Shown here in pieces: positions 15,645 through 23,411 of a stretch of 24,758 nt of DNA (positions are counted from its first letter, which is position 1; the number at the start of each line of letters is the position of its first letter). Under the pieces are notes generated by a model. That model searched no databases. It had not been told where the DNA came from and saw nothing but the letters and a program-made list of their open reading frames with translations. Made by a program: the position numbers and the translations under genes. The stretch lies in NCBI GenBank assembly GCA_937922175.1, contig CAKZUU010000469.1, positions 1-24,758 of the forward strand, in the 5' to 3' direction. The stretch comes from an uncultured Gemmataceae bacterium (lineage in GTDB: Bacteria > Planctomycetota > Planctomycetia > Gemmatales > Gemmataceae).

Positions 15645-16550
15645 TTAGAAGAGCCAGTTGCGGCAGTCGGCTTTGCGGTGAACCCGCTTCAGCAAACCGG
15701 CCAGGACTTTGCCCGGTCCAACTTCATGAAATTGCTCGATGCCCCAAGCCAACATGCCTCGGAGGCTATCCTCCCATCGAACCGGTTCAAGCACCTGGCG
15801 GATCAGCAAGTCACGAATCTCCGCGGGATCCTGATGCGGTTGGGCATCGACATTCGACCAAACGGGGATCCGGGCGGGACGAAGATCCACCTGGGCCAGG
15901 GCTTCGGCCAATGCTTGATCCGCAGGCCGCATCAAAGGAGTGTGAAAAGCCCCGGCGACGGCCAGCATGACCGTCCGGGCGCCACGCTCTTCGGCCAGTC
16001 GTTGTGCTTCGGCAACTGCTGCTTTGTCCCCGGACACCACGATGTTTCCCGGACACAACAGATTGGCGATGCGAATGAAGCCGGTCGCTTGCGCTTGCTG
16101 CACGATCTCTTCGACGACGGCCCGATCCAACATCAGGATACTAAGCATGCCACTGGGGGTGGCGTCGGCAGCAGCTTGCATCGCCTCGCCTCGACGTTTG
16201 ACCAGACGGAGGCCATCGACAAAGCTCAGCGCGCCGGCAAATACCAACGCGGTGTATTCTCCCAAGCTCAGTCCCGCGGCCGCGACGCAGGAATCCAACA
16301 CCGCGGGTTCTTGGGCTTTGACAACTTCCAGGGCGGCCAAACTCCCGACAAAAATCGCCGGTTGACTCACGACCGTGGAGTTCAATCGCTCGGCTGGGCC
16401 ATTCCAACAGACGTCGGCCAAATCATAGCCGAGTATGGCCGACGCCTCGGAGAAAAGTTCCTGGGCCACGGGCGAGGCCGCCAGGACCTCACGGCCCATC
16501 CCCACGCTTTGTGCCCCCTGTCCGGGAAACAGCACGGCGGTCCGGGGCAT
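15645..16550 (-). CDS. fabD: Malonyl-CoA:ACP transacylase, FabD (301 aa)
   Basis: Transfers malonyl from CoA to acyl carrier protein, the entry of extender units. The glycine-rich FPGQGAQ (8-14), the catalytic Ser95 in GLSLGEYTAL (93-102), the substrate-binding Arg in RRGEAMQ (119-125) and the catalytic His203 in AGAFHTPLM (199-207) are all visible. The active-site motif has Leu before Ser where many homologues have His (GLSLG rather than GHSLG). The ATG at 16550 has AGGAG five bases upstream and is the correct start; the longer frame adds 43 residues that do not belong to the family. It lies 64 bases after plsX. No fabG follows it before acpP. Confidence 0.97.
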   Translation of the reverse strand: MPRTAVLFPGQGAQSVGMGREVLAASPVAQELFSEASAILGYDLADVCWNGPAERLNSTVVSQPAIFVGSLAALEVVKAQEPAVLDSCVAAAGLSLGEYTALVFAGALSFVDGLRLVKRRGEAMQAAADATPSGMLSILMLDRAVVEEIVQQAQATGFIRIANLLCPGNIVVSGDKAAVAEAQRLAEERGARTVMLAVAGAFHTPLMRPADQALAEALAQVDLRPARIPVWSNVDAQPHQDPAEIRDLLIRQVLEPVRWEDSLRGMLAWGIEQFHEVGPGKVLAGLLKRVHRKADCRNWLF

Positions 16551-16614
16551 GGTGTCTCCTAAAGGATGGTATCGCGAGGATGCAGCCCGCTGAGGCCGAC
16601 GATCGATCGAGATA

Positions 16615-17649
16615 TCAAATGTCCAAGGCGGGCACCGCGGAGTCGTCGCCCTCGGCCGGCAGCGCCTCCAATTCGGCAACGATTAATTCGTTGAGCCGCG
16701 CTCGGGCATAGTTGGCGGCCATCGTCAACGCACTACAAATGGCTCGATCGTTGGACGAGCCGTGGCAAATAAGGCAGATGCCATCGATGCCCAACAGGGG
16801 GGCGCCCCCGAACGCGCTGTAGTGATATTTGCTGAGCAATTGTTTCAATGCTTGGCCAGCCAATTCTCGCTCGATGACAAGCGACCCCACCACTTCCTGC
16901 TTGACCAGACCGAGAACGAATTCGAGGACGCCCTCGGAGAGTTTCAGGATGACGTTTCCCGTAAACCCATCCGTGACGACGACATCGACGGCCCCGCGGT
17001 GAATGTCGCGGCCTTCGACGTTACCGCGAAACGAATCCTTCCATCGGCTGGCCCGAAACAGAGTGAAGGTATCTCGAACGAGATCGTGGCCTTTGCCCTC
17101 TTCTTCGCCGATGTTCATCAGGCCGATCGTTGGATGTTCACGTTTGAGCAGGTGTTTGGCGAAGATGGAGCCCATGATCCCGTATTGCAACAGATCCGAG
17201 GGCTTCGGACTGATGTTGGCACCGACATCAACGATGACGCAAGGACCCTTGGCCGTTGGCATGACGGCCGCGATGCCCGGACGACGGATCCGTGGAAGAA
17301 ACTTGCGGGTTCGCAATCCGGCGGCCACCATCGCCCCGGTGCTCCCTGCCCCGACCACCGCATCGACCTGGTGTGCCGCGAGCAACTGCCAACAACGGCT
17401 GATCGAATTGTCGGGTTTCCGCCGCAACGCCTCCACCGGCAACTCGTGCATCTCGACCCATTGGGTCGCCGGCACGATTTCCACTCGCTCGCGCGGGACC
17501 GGAGATTGATGCAGCAACGGCTCGATCCGTGCCGGGTCGCCGACCAACACCACTGTCAGATCCGGCACTGCCGCGACGGCTTGCAGGGCGCCGGCGACGT
17601 TCGGTGCGGCCCCGCTGTCGCCGCCCATCGCGTCCAGCGCGATCCGCAT
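16615..17649 (-). CDS. plsX: Phosphate acyltransferase PlsX (344 aa)
   Basis: Makes acyl-phosphate from acyl-ACP, the first step of bacterial phospholipid synthesis with PlsY. The N-terminus MRIALDAMGGDSG (1-13) is diagnostic, as are the VDVGANISPKPSDLLQYGIMGS block (about 137-158), LMNIGEEEGKGHDLVRDTF (174-192) and VVTDGFTGNVILKLSEGVLE (about 229-248). The length is normal. It begins only three bases after the rpmF stop with GAGGGG inside the end of rpmF as ribosome binding site, so the two are translated from one message. The usual downstream fabH is missing: fabD follows after 64 bases. Confidence 0.98.
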   Translation of the reverse strand: MRIALDAMGGDSGAAPNVAGALQAVAAVPDLTVVLVGDPARIEPLLHQSPVPRERVEIVPATQWVEMHELPVEALRRKPDNSISRCWQLLAAHQVDAVVGAGSTGAMVAAGLRTRKFLPRIRRPGIAAVMPTAKGPCVIVDVGANISPKPSDLLQYGIMGSIFAKHLLKREHPTIGLMNIGEEEGKGHDLVRDTFTLFRASRWKDSFRGNVEGRDIHRGAVDVVVTDGFTGNVILKLSEGVLEFVLGLVKQEVVGSLVIERELAGQALKQLLSKYHYSAFGGAPLLGIDGICLICHGSSNDRAICSALTMAANYARARLNELIVAELEALPAEGDDSAVPALDI

Positions 17650-17652
17650 GGG

Positions 17653-17841
17653 TCATTTCCCCTCGACCTTCACCGGAACCGCCTCTCGGCCTTGATAATA
17701 GCCGCAACTCGGACACACTCGATGCGGCAGGACCGGCTCGTTGCATTGCGGACAGTATTGCACCTGGGGGGGCTTCGCATGGTGGTGGCTGCGGCGATTC
17801 CCCTGACGCGCCCGCGAGGTGCGTCTCTTCGGTACGGCCAT
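17653..17841 (-). CDS. rpmF: Ribosomal protein bL32 (62 aa)
   Basis: A small protein of the large ribosomal subunit. The basic N-terminus MAVPKRRTSRARQGNRR is the family start, and the zinc-ribbon cysteines are intact: Cys30, Cys33, Cys43 and Cys46 (CPQC and CPSC), so this is the zinc-binding form. The ATG at 17841 has GGGAAGTGAG upstream. It is the first gene of the rpmF-plsX-fabD row and has a good candidate promoter at 17891-17918. The rpmF-plsX linkage is widespread in bacteria. Confidence 0.98.
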   Translation of the reverse strand: MAVPKRRTSRARQGNRRSHHHAKPPQVQYCPQCNEPVLPHRVCPSCGYYQGREAVPVKVEGK

Positions 17842-17890
17842 AACTCACTTCCCTATCGAATCGATCTTCTCTGACGACGCGAAAGTGCTT

Positions 17891-17918
17891 ATGTTAGCAA
17901 CGGTTCTTCCCACGTCAA
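17891..17918 (-). promoter_or_regulatory. Candidate promoter of the rpmF-plsX-fabD operon
   Basis: On the minus strand, TTGACG (17913-17918) matches the -35 at 5 of 6 and TAACAT (17891-17896) the -10 at 4 of 6, with a 16-base spacer. Transcription would begin near 17884, giving a leader of about 43 bases before the rpmF start. It lies in the 128-base gap after the PQQ gene, where a small imperfect hairpin (17944-17962) could mark the end of the upstream transcript. Confidence 0.5.
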
Positions 17919-17969
17919 CTCGTCCACTCCCGTCACCTTCTTGCCGACGACCTCTCGTCCGGCATCCCC

Positions 17970-20018
17970 CTACCGGCCGGCGTCGCCCGATCGATCCGAC
18001 ACTCGACGAAAGCGGTAAATCCCTTGGCCCGTCGTGGTTGTCGTCAATAGATAAATCTCGCCTTGCTCATCTTCTCCAAACGATAGGATTGGCAAGTTGC
18101 GATCCTTGATCGGTCGATTCGCCACCACTTGTTTCTTTGCCTCGTCGTAGCGTAAGGCCCAGATCTTGCCGCTGACGTAGTCGGCGTAGAGGTAGTGGCC
18201 GTCCAATTCCGGCAGTCGTTTGCCGCGATACACTCCCCCGCCGGTAATCGACTTCCCGATGTCGTGGTGATATTCCCAGATCGGGTCGATGAATTCCGGT
18301 CGTGGCCCAGTGCCCCGGGGGCCGAAGGGGTGCAAACCCTCGCGGCGATTCCAGCCGTAGTTGCCGCCTTTCTCGATCAGGTTGATCTCTTCCCATAGAT
18401 TCTGACCCACATCGCCGGCCCAAAGTCGCCCCGTGGCTCGATCGAATGCCATCCGCCAGACATTTCGCAGACCCAAGGCCCAGATTTCAGCGGCATGGTT
18501 CGGTCGATTCACAAACGGATTGTCTTTGGGAATGGCGTAGTTCTTCTCCCGGCTCCGTCGCTCCGGCGAATCCACGTCGATGCGCAGAATCTTGCCCAAG
18601 AGGCTGTCGGTTTTTTGACCGTTGTCGAAGGGATCGTTGGCAGCTCCGCCGTCGCCGTGCGTGATGTACAAGTAGCCATCGGGACCAAAAAGGATCGTCC
18701 CGCCGTCGTGATTCCAAAATGGCTTCTTGAAACGGAGGACGACTTCCTCCGAGTCGGGGTCTCCGCGCGTCGGATCGTCCTTTCTCACACGGAAACGCGA
18801 AACGATGTTGACCAGCCGCTCTTTTTTGGGCGTGTAAAAGATGAAAAACTCGCCATTCTGTTGAAATTTCGGATGAAATGCCAAGCCGAGAAAGCCCTCT
18901 TCATTCTGATCGTCGCTGTACCGAACGCGATCCTGAATGTCGAGGAAGATGGCCGTTTGCGTGACGGAAGGATCGTTGCGGAAGACATGAACGACGCCGT
19001 GCTGCGTCGCAACGAAGACCCGATTGCTTCCGTCGCCGGCATGGGTCAAGACAATGGGGCGAAGTGGGTTGATTTTGCCCTGATCGGTCTCGCCTTGCCA
19101 GCCGGTCCAACGCAGTTTCGGGAAGGCGACCTCAGTCTCCAAAGGTAGCGGCGACGAATCGACCTCGAATCCTGGGATCGACGTGGGAATTGCCAGGACG
19201 CTTCCGTCGGTCATGTCGGGGACCAAGATGGCGCGACGGTGCGGATCGTAGCAGCAATCGGCCGCGGCTTTCAAGTTCTCCGCCACCCGTTTCGGGCGAC
19301 TGTCGGGTCGCGCGATCCCCCATACTTTTCCGTTTTTCCAATCCGTCACGAACAGCTGCCCATGATGATCGAAGGCCAAGCCGTCCGCTCCGCCGAAGCC
19401 TTCGTGCAGCTTCTCGATTTGCCCGGTGGCAAGATGGATGCGGTACAGCGTGCCCGTCCCGAAATCAGCGAGCAATAGATGGTTCTGGGAGTCCAGAGCG
19501 AGTCCGTTGGGGGTGTGCAACTCCGGCATTTTCTCCTTGTTGACGACCACGCTGACCTTTCCTTGCGGCGTGATGCGGTAGACGGCTCCGCCCTGACCTT
19601 GCAAATTGCCGGAGTCGCTGACGAAAACAACGCCCGACTCGGGGTCAACGTGGACGTCGTTAAGAAACTGCGGCTTGACGGGAAAATCGCTCGGTCCAGC
19701 AAATTGCTGGACCTTCCCTTGGTCATCCACACGGAGAACCCGGTCTTTATCGGTGACGAAGAGCCATTTTTGGAAGGCGGCCAAGCCTTTGGGATCGTTC
19801 AAGCCCGTGACGAAGGGCACGGCCTTGCCATCTTCGAGGCGCAGGATCGACCCATCGCCATCCTGATCGAACTCGCCGATGACGGTGACATAGGCACGGC
19901 CTTGCAAGCCGATGGCCACGGACTCCGGATTTTTCAGCCCGGTAACGAGAGTGGTCGGCTCCGCGGGGAGAGTCTTGAATGTGAGGAAGGCGGCGACGAG
20001 TGTCAAGGTCCGTTTCAT
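17970..20018 (-). CDS. Secreted two-propeller protein, PQQ-dependent sugar dehydrogenase-like (682 aa)
   Basis: Residues 1-19 (MKRTLTLVAAFLTFKTLPA) form a Sec signal peptide with a cut near LPA|EP. Residues ~22-290 are an NHL/SMP-30-like beta-propeller with repeated blade turns (LNDVHVDPESGVVFVSDSG, HTPNGLALDSQNHLLLADFG, GADGLAFDHHGQLFVTDW). Residues ~310-680 are a soluble glucose/sorbosone dehydrogenase-like PQQ propeller: EEGFLGLAFHPKF (373-385), NHDGGTILFGPDGYLYITHGDGG (436-458) with the catalytic-type His437, LGLRNVWRMAFD (515-526) with Arg518 at the PQQ-binding Arg position, and YGWNRREG (554-561). It would oxidise an aldose sugar in the periplasm; the substrate is inferred only. Start ATG 20018 was chosen over the longer frame for the signal peptide and GAGA upstream. 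The fusion of two propellers is less usual than the single catalytic one. Confidence 0.9.
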   Translation of the reverse strand: MKRTLTLVAAFLTFKTLPAEPTTLVTGLKNPESVAIGLQGRAYVTVIGEFDQDGDGSILRLEDGKAVPFVTGLNDPKGLAAFQKWLFVTDKDRVLRVDDQGKVQQFAGPSDFPVKPQFLNDVHVDPESGVVFVSDSGNLQGQGGAVYRITPQGKVSVVVNKEKMPELHTPNGLALDSQNHLLLADFGTGTLYRIHLATGQIEKLHEGFGGADGLAFDHHGQLFVTDWKNGKVWGIARPDSRPKRVAENLKAAADCCYDPHRRAILVPDMTDGSVLAIPTSIPGFEVDSSPLPLETEVAFPKLRWTGWQGETDQGKINPLRPIVLTHAGDGSNRVFVATQHGVVHVFRNDPSVTQTAIFLDIQDRVRYSDDQNEEGFLGLAFHPKFQQNGEFFIFYTPKKERLVNIVSRFRVRKDDPTRGDPDSEEVVLRFKKPFWNHDGGTILFGPDGYLYITHGDGGAANDPFDNGQKTDSLLGKILRIDVDSPERRSREKNYAIPKDNPFVNRPNHAAEIWALGLRNVWRMAFDRATGRLWAGDVGQNLWEEINLIEKGGNYGWNRREGLHPFGPRGTGPRPEFIDPIWEYHHDIGKSITGGGVYRGKRLPELDGHYLYADYVSGKIWALRYDEAKKQVVANRPIKDRNLPILSFGEDEQGEIYLLTTTTTGQGIYRFRRVSDRSGDAGR

Positions 20019-20040
20019 TGTGTTCTCGACAGATTGGTCT

Positions 20041-20075
20041 CGGAGCGGTCTAGTGGTCAGGATAAGACCGCTCCG
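20041..20075. repeat. Perfect 11-bp inverted repeat between the ATPase and PQQ genes
   Basis: CGGAGCGGTCT (20041-20051) and AGACCGCTCCG (20065-20075) are perfect inverted copies separated by 13 bases. They fill much of the 76-base gap between the ATPase stop (20095) and the PQQ start (20018), so the repeat falls in the minus-strand leader of the PQQ gene. No T-run follows the stem on either strand, which argues against a simple intrinsic terminator. It may be an RNA stem that ends or processes the message, or a binding site of a dimeric regulator. Confidence 0.6.
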
Positions 20076-20094
20076 TTGAAGTGTCGATGGTGCG

Positions 20095-22821
20095 TCAGGC
20101 CGTCGGCTGCGAGGCACGGGTGCGGTAGTTCCACCACAGTTTGTGCAACTCCATGCCGACGAAGATGGTCAAAGCCAGTCCGATAAGGACGGCCCACGTC
20201 TCTAGGCTGACCGGCTCAACACGCAAAATCCGCTGCATCAACGGGGTGTGCATGGAGACCACGTGGACGGTAAAGGCACTCAGCGCCCCGAGCAGCAAAA
20301 TGGGGCTGCGCAACGGGGAGAGGAGGAGAGCGGATTTGGTTTCGGAGCGGCAATTGCCGATGTGGATGTTTTGGAACAAGACCAACAACAACAGGAGAGC
20401 GTTGCGGGCGGACGACTCTTCCATGTTGAGTACTTCGATCATGTACACGAACGCGGCGAAACCGATGAGGGCCATGATCGCCGCAGCGACGATGGTGCGT
20501 TCGATCATGAGGCGATTGAAGATCGGTTCTTGCGGGGATCGTGGTTTTCGACGCAGCACGTCGCCCTCGCTGGGCTCGAATGCCAAGGCCACGTCTTGGA
20601 TGCCGTTGGTCACCAGGTTCAACCAAAGCAGTTGGGCGGGGAGCAGTGGGAGAACAGCGAAGCCGGCATCGGTGTCGGGCCAACCCGTAATGACGGCCAT
20701 CGAGAGCATGAGCAATTCGGCGGCCCCAGTGGAGATCAAAAGATAGATCACTTTTCGCACATTGTCGTAAGCGACGCGACCTTCCTCGACCCCGGCGACG
20801 ATAGTGGCGAAATTGTCGTCGGTGATCACCATTTCGGCGGCCTCTCGGGCAACGTCCGTACCGGCCCTGCCCATCGCGACGCCGATGTTCGCTTGTCGCA
20901 ACGCCGGCGCGTCGTTGACACCATCGCCGGTGACTGCCACATAATGCCCGAGCCTTTGTGCGGCTTCGACCAACTGCAACTTCTGTCGGGGCGTGGTCCG
21001 AGCAAACACCCGAACTCGTTTGACCGATTCGGTCAGCTGCTCCGCTGAATAGCCTTCGAGTTCACGTCCGGTGATGACTTGGTCGGGACGATCCGCAAAA
21101 CCCAATTCGCGAGCGATCGCCAGGGCCGTCACCGGATGATCGCCGGTAATCATGCAAACGATGATGCCGGCTTCATGGCATTGAGCAATGGCCTGCTGGG
21201 CGCCAGGCCGCAACGGGTCGATCATACCGACAAAGCCCAAGAATGTGAGATCATTCAATGTGTCGGGGAGCTGGTCGAGATTGAGATGATCAGCAGGACC
21301 CTCCGCCAAGGCCAAGACTCGATGGCCGCGTTCTGCCATGACCTCGGCCTGTTGCAGGAATTTGTGGCGATCAGAACTTGACAGCGACGAGCACATATTC
21401 AAGACACGTTCCGGCGCCCCTTTGACCATACCGCGCACCGACTCGCCCACGCGGTGGAAGGTGGCGGCGAATTGCCGCTCCGGCTCAAACGGAATGGCTG
21501 CAATTTGCGGATATTCGGGTCCCAGTTTTTCGCGGGAGGATCCGGCTTTGTGGCCGAAAGACAAAAGAGCCAGGTCGGTTGGGTCGCCCCGCCAAATCCA
21601 ATGCCCGTCACGCTGATGCAAGTCGCCCTCGTTGCAAAGGACCCCCGCTCGGACCAAAGCGTCCAACGATGGATTCTGCCCGAAGGCGAGGGGTTGGTCG
21701 TTCCGGCGAATCTCACCAGTCGGCGTGAATCCCTCGCCGCTGACCGTCAGGTCGGTGCCGTCGGGAAGGATGACTTCGCGGACGGTCAACTCGTTGCAGG
21801 TCAAGGTGCCTGTTTTGTCGCTGGCGATCAGGGTGCAGCTGCCCAACCCTTCGACGGCGGCCAAACGTCGGATGATGACCCCCCGCTTGGCCATGCGCGA
21901 GGTGGCAATGGCAAGAGCAACCGTCAAAGCGACGGGGAGTCCTTCGGGGATGGCGGAGACGGCCATCGCGACCCCGAACATGAACATCTCTTGCAAGTTG
22001 TAACCTTGGAACAGCACGCCGACCAAGACGATAAAAAATGCCGCCGCCAAAATCAGGTAGCCGATCGTGTGGGTGAACTTCTCCATCCGCTCCAGCAAGG
22101 GAGGGCGTCCGCCCGCCGAACTCAGCACGTCTTGAGCTAACTGCCCGATGCTCGTCCGCGAACCGGTTGCGACGACGACGCCCTGGGCCCTGCCTCGCAC
22201 GACGATCGAGCCGGCGTAAGCCATATTGTGGCGATCGGCCAAGGGAACCGATTCGTCCCCTCTCCAAGCCGGATCCTTCGTCACCGGTAGCGATTCGCCT
22301 GTCAGCAGCGATTCGTCGATTTCCAATCCTTGGGCCGAAATCAACCGTATGTCCGCCGGCACTCGATTCCCCGATTCCAGGAAAACAACATCGCCGGGAA
22401 CGACCTCCTCGGCATCGAGTTCGACCGTTTCGTCGTCCCGCAACAGCGTCGCGCGGATGTGCAGCAGCTTCTGCAAAGCCCGGGTTCCTCTCTCGGCCTT
22501 CCATTCCTGGTAACCGCCGATCAGGGCATTGATCAGCAGCACGGCCGCGATGAAGATGGCATCGGTCGGATCATCCGGATGAGCGATCAGCGAGACGATC
22601 GCGGCGACGGCCAAAATATAAATGAGCGGACTTTTGAATTGTCGCAGTCCGATCTCCCACCAGGTGGGCGGCGGCTGTTCGGGCAACTTGTTCGGGCCAA
22701 ACTGGGCGAGCCGATCCTTTGCTTCTGCCAAGGTCAGACCGCGCGGTTGCGATTGCAACTCGGTGAACAGATCGGCGACTTCAAGTTGGTGCCAGTTCGG
22801 CGAGGCAGCGAGTTGATGCAT
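20095..22821 (-). CDS. P2-type cation-transporting P-type ATPase (908 aa)
   Basis: Pumps cations across the membrane using an aspartyl-phosphate intermediate. Visible motifs are TGES (174-177), the M4 motif IPEGLP (291-296, with Glu293 as the ion-binding Glu), the phosphorylation motif DKTGT (Asp335), KGAPERV (468-473), the hinge TGDGVNDAP (631-639) and a M6 segment WLNLVTNGIQD (733-743). PEGLP and the absence of heavy-metal domains place it in the Ca2+/SERCA-Pmr1-like P2 group, but the M6 Asp of SERCA (in NLVTD) is Asn739 here, with Asp743 four residues on, so Ca2+ specificity is not assured. Ten hydrophobic segments fit the family. I chose ATG 22821 with GGGAGAG four bases upstream; the frame runs on to 23127 but overlaps the HPF gene on the other strand. 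It is divergent from HPF across 196 bases. Confidence 0.95.
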   Translation of the reverse strand: MHQLAASPNWHQLEVADLFTELQSQPRGLTLAEAKDRLAQFGPNKLPEQPPPTWWEIGLRQFKSPLIYILAVAAIVSLIAHPDDPTDAIFIAAVLLINALIGGYQEWKAERGTRALQKLLHIRATLLRDDETVELDAEEVVPGDVVFLESGNRVPADIRLISAQGLEIDESLLTGESLPVTKDPAWRGDESVPLADRHNMAYAGSIVVRGRAQGVVVATGSRTSIGQLAQDVLSSAGGRPPLLERMEKFTHTIGYLILAAAFFIVLVGVLFQGYNLQEMFMFGVAMAVSAIPEGLPVALTVALAIATSRMAKRGVIIRRLAAVEGLGSCTLIASDKTGTLTCNELTVREVILPDGTDLTVSGEGFTPTGEIRRNDQPLAFGQNPSLDALVRAGVLCNEGDLHQRDGHWIWRGDPTDLALLSFGHKAGSSREKLGPEYPQIAAIPFEPERQFAATFHRVGESVRGMVKGAPERVLNMCSSLSSSDRHKFLQQAEVMAERGHRVLALAEGPADHLNLDQLPDTLNDLTFLGFVGMIDPLRPGAQQAIAQCHEAGIIVCMITGDHPVTALAIARELGFADRPDQVITGRELEGYSAEQLTESVKRVRVFARTTPRQKLQLVEAAQRLGHYVAVTGDGVNDAPALRQANIGVAMGRAGTDVAREAAEMVITDDNFATIVAGVEEGRVAYDNVRKVIYLLISTGAAELLMLSMAVITGWPDTDAGFAVLPLLPAQLLWLNLVTNGIQDVALAFEPSEGDVLRRKPRSPQEPIFNRLMIERTIVAAAIMALIGFAAFVYMIEVLNMEESSARNALLLLLVLFQNIHIGNCRSETKSALLLSPLRSPILLLGALSAFTVHVVSMHTPLMQRILRVEPVSLETWAVLIGLALTIFVGMELHKLWWNYRTRASQPTA

Positions 22822-23017
22822 CGTTCTCTCCCGAGCAAATTCGCCAACCCCGGCTTCCACATTCTTACTGGTACGGTCCCAAAGGCAAAGCCCTGCTTCG
22901 ACACGGTCGGTCAGTTCGGGGCACCGTTCGCTGTCATCACGCAGGCGTTTCCCGGCATACAATGGGCGTGTGTCTTCGAGAAGAACCGATGAAATCTTGA
23001 ACCCCGAGGAGTCTGCC
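22822..23017. promoter_or_regulatory. Divergent intergenic region between the ATPase and HPF genes
   Basis: This 196-base region must hold the promoters of both divergent genes. For HPF there is a TACAAT (22958-22963; 5 of 6 to the -10 consensus) with no convincing -35 at 16-18 bases, which would start RNA about 48 bases before the GTG. For the ATPase I see only a weak TTGCCT with AAGAAT further on. No clear operator palindrome was found. Confidence 0.35.
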
Positions 23018-23368
23018 GTGCTAGTCAAAGTCAGTACTGACAACCATATCCAGGGCAGCGACGAATTGACGAAATACGTGGAGTCCGTCGCGGAGCATGC
23101 CTTGAAACGCTTCGCTCCTCGCATCACCCGAGTGGAGGCTCATCTCAGCGACGAGAGCAGTCGCGCGAAGACTCGCGGTAATGACAAGCGCTGCAAGCTG
23201 GAAGCACGCTTGGCCGGTTTGCAACCGATCACCGTCCACCATGACGGAGACACTTTGGAACAAGCGATCGACGGTGCGGCGGACAAATTGCAGAAAGCCC
23301 TGGAACGCACCCTCGGCCGACTCCACGACTCGCAAGACCGCATCTCGGCCTCGGGGGAACCGACTTGA
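23018..23368 (+). CDS. HPF/RaiA family ribosome hibernation factor (116 aa)
   Basis: Short-form member of the sigma-54-modulation/S30EA family, which binds the small ribosomal subunit at the decoding centre and silences or protects ribosomes during stress or stationary phase. The N-terminal LVKVSTDNHIQGSDELTKYVESVAEHAL is the beta-alpha opening and ITRVEAHLSDES the second strand of the domain; the DTLEQAIDGAADKLQKALERTLGRL helix near the C-terminus is the final basic-acidic helix. There is no long-form dimerisation domain. The start is a GTG at 23018 with a perfect GAGGAG six bases upstream, so the longer reading from 22970 is rejected. Next is the baeRF gene after 43 bases. hpf/raiA is the likely type name, but I cannot pick one. 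Confidence 0.9.
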   Translation: MLVKVSTDNHIQGSDELTKYVESVAEHALKRFAPRITRVEAHLSDESSRAKTRGNDKRCKLEARLAGLQPITVHHDGDTLEQAIDGAADKLQKALERTLGRLHDSQDRISASGEPT

Positions 23369-23411
23369 TTTGTTTGACTCGCCTGCAAATTTTGGAGTCT
23401 TGGGAGTCTTT

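Noticed and set aside
15441..16562. Plus-strand open frame of 373 codons across acpP, the gap and fabD
   Set aside because: It lies antisense to fabD, with no recognisable domain; a shadow.
16762..17874. Plus-strand open frame of 370 codons over plsX and rpmF
   Set aside because: Antisense to two certain genes; its composition is Asp/His/Arg-rich without motifs.
22822..23127. N-terminal extension of the P-type ATPase frame
   Set aside because: The ATG at 22821 has a good ribosome binding site and begins the family homology. The upstream part overlaps the oppositely oriented HPF gene and has no domain.
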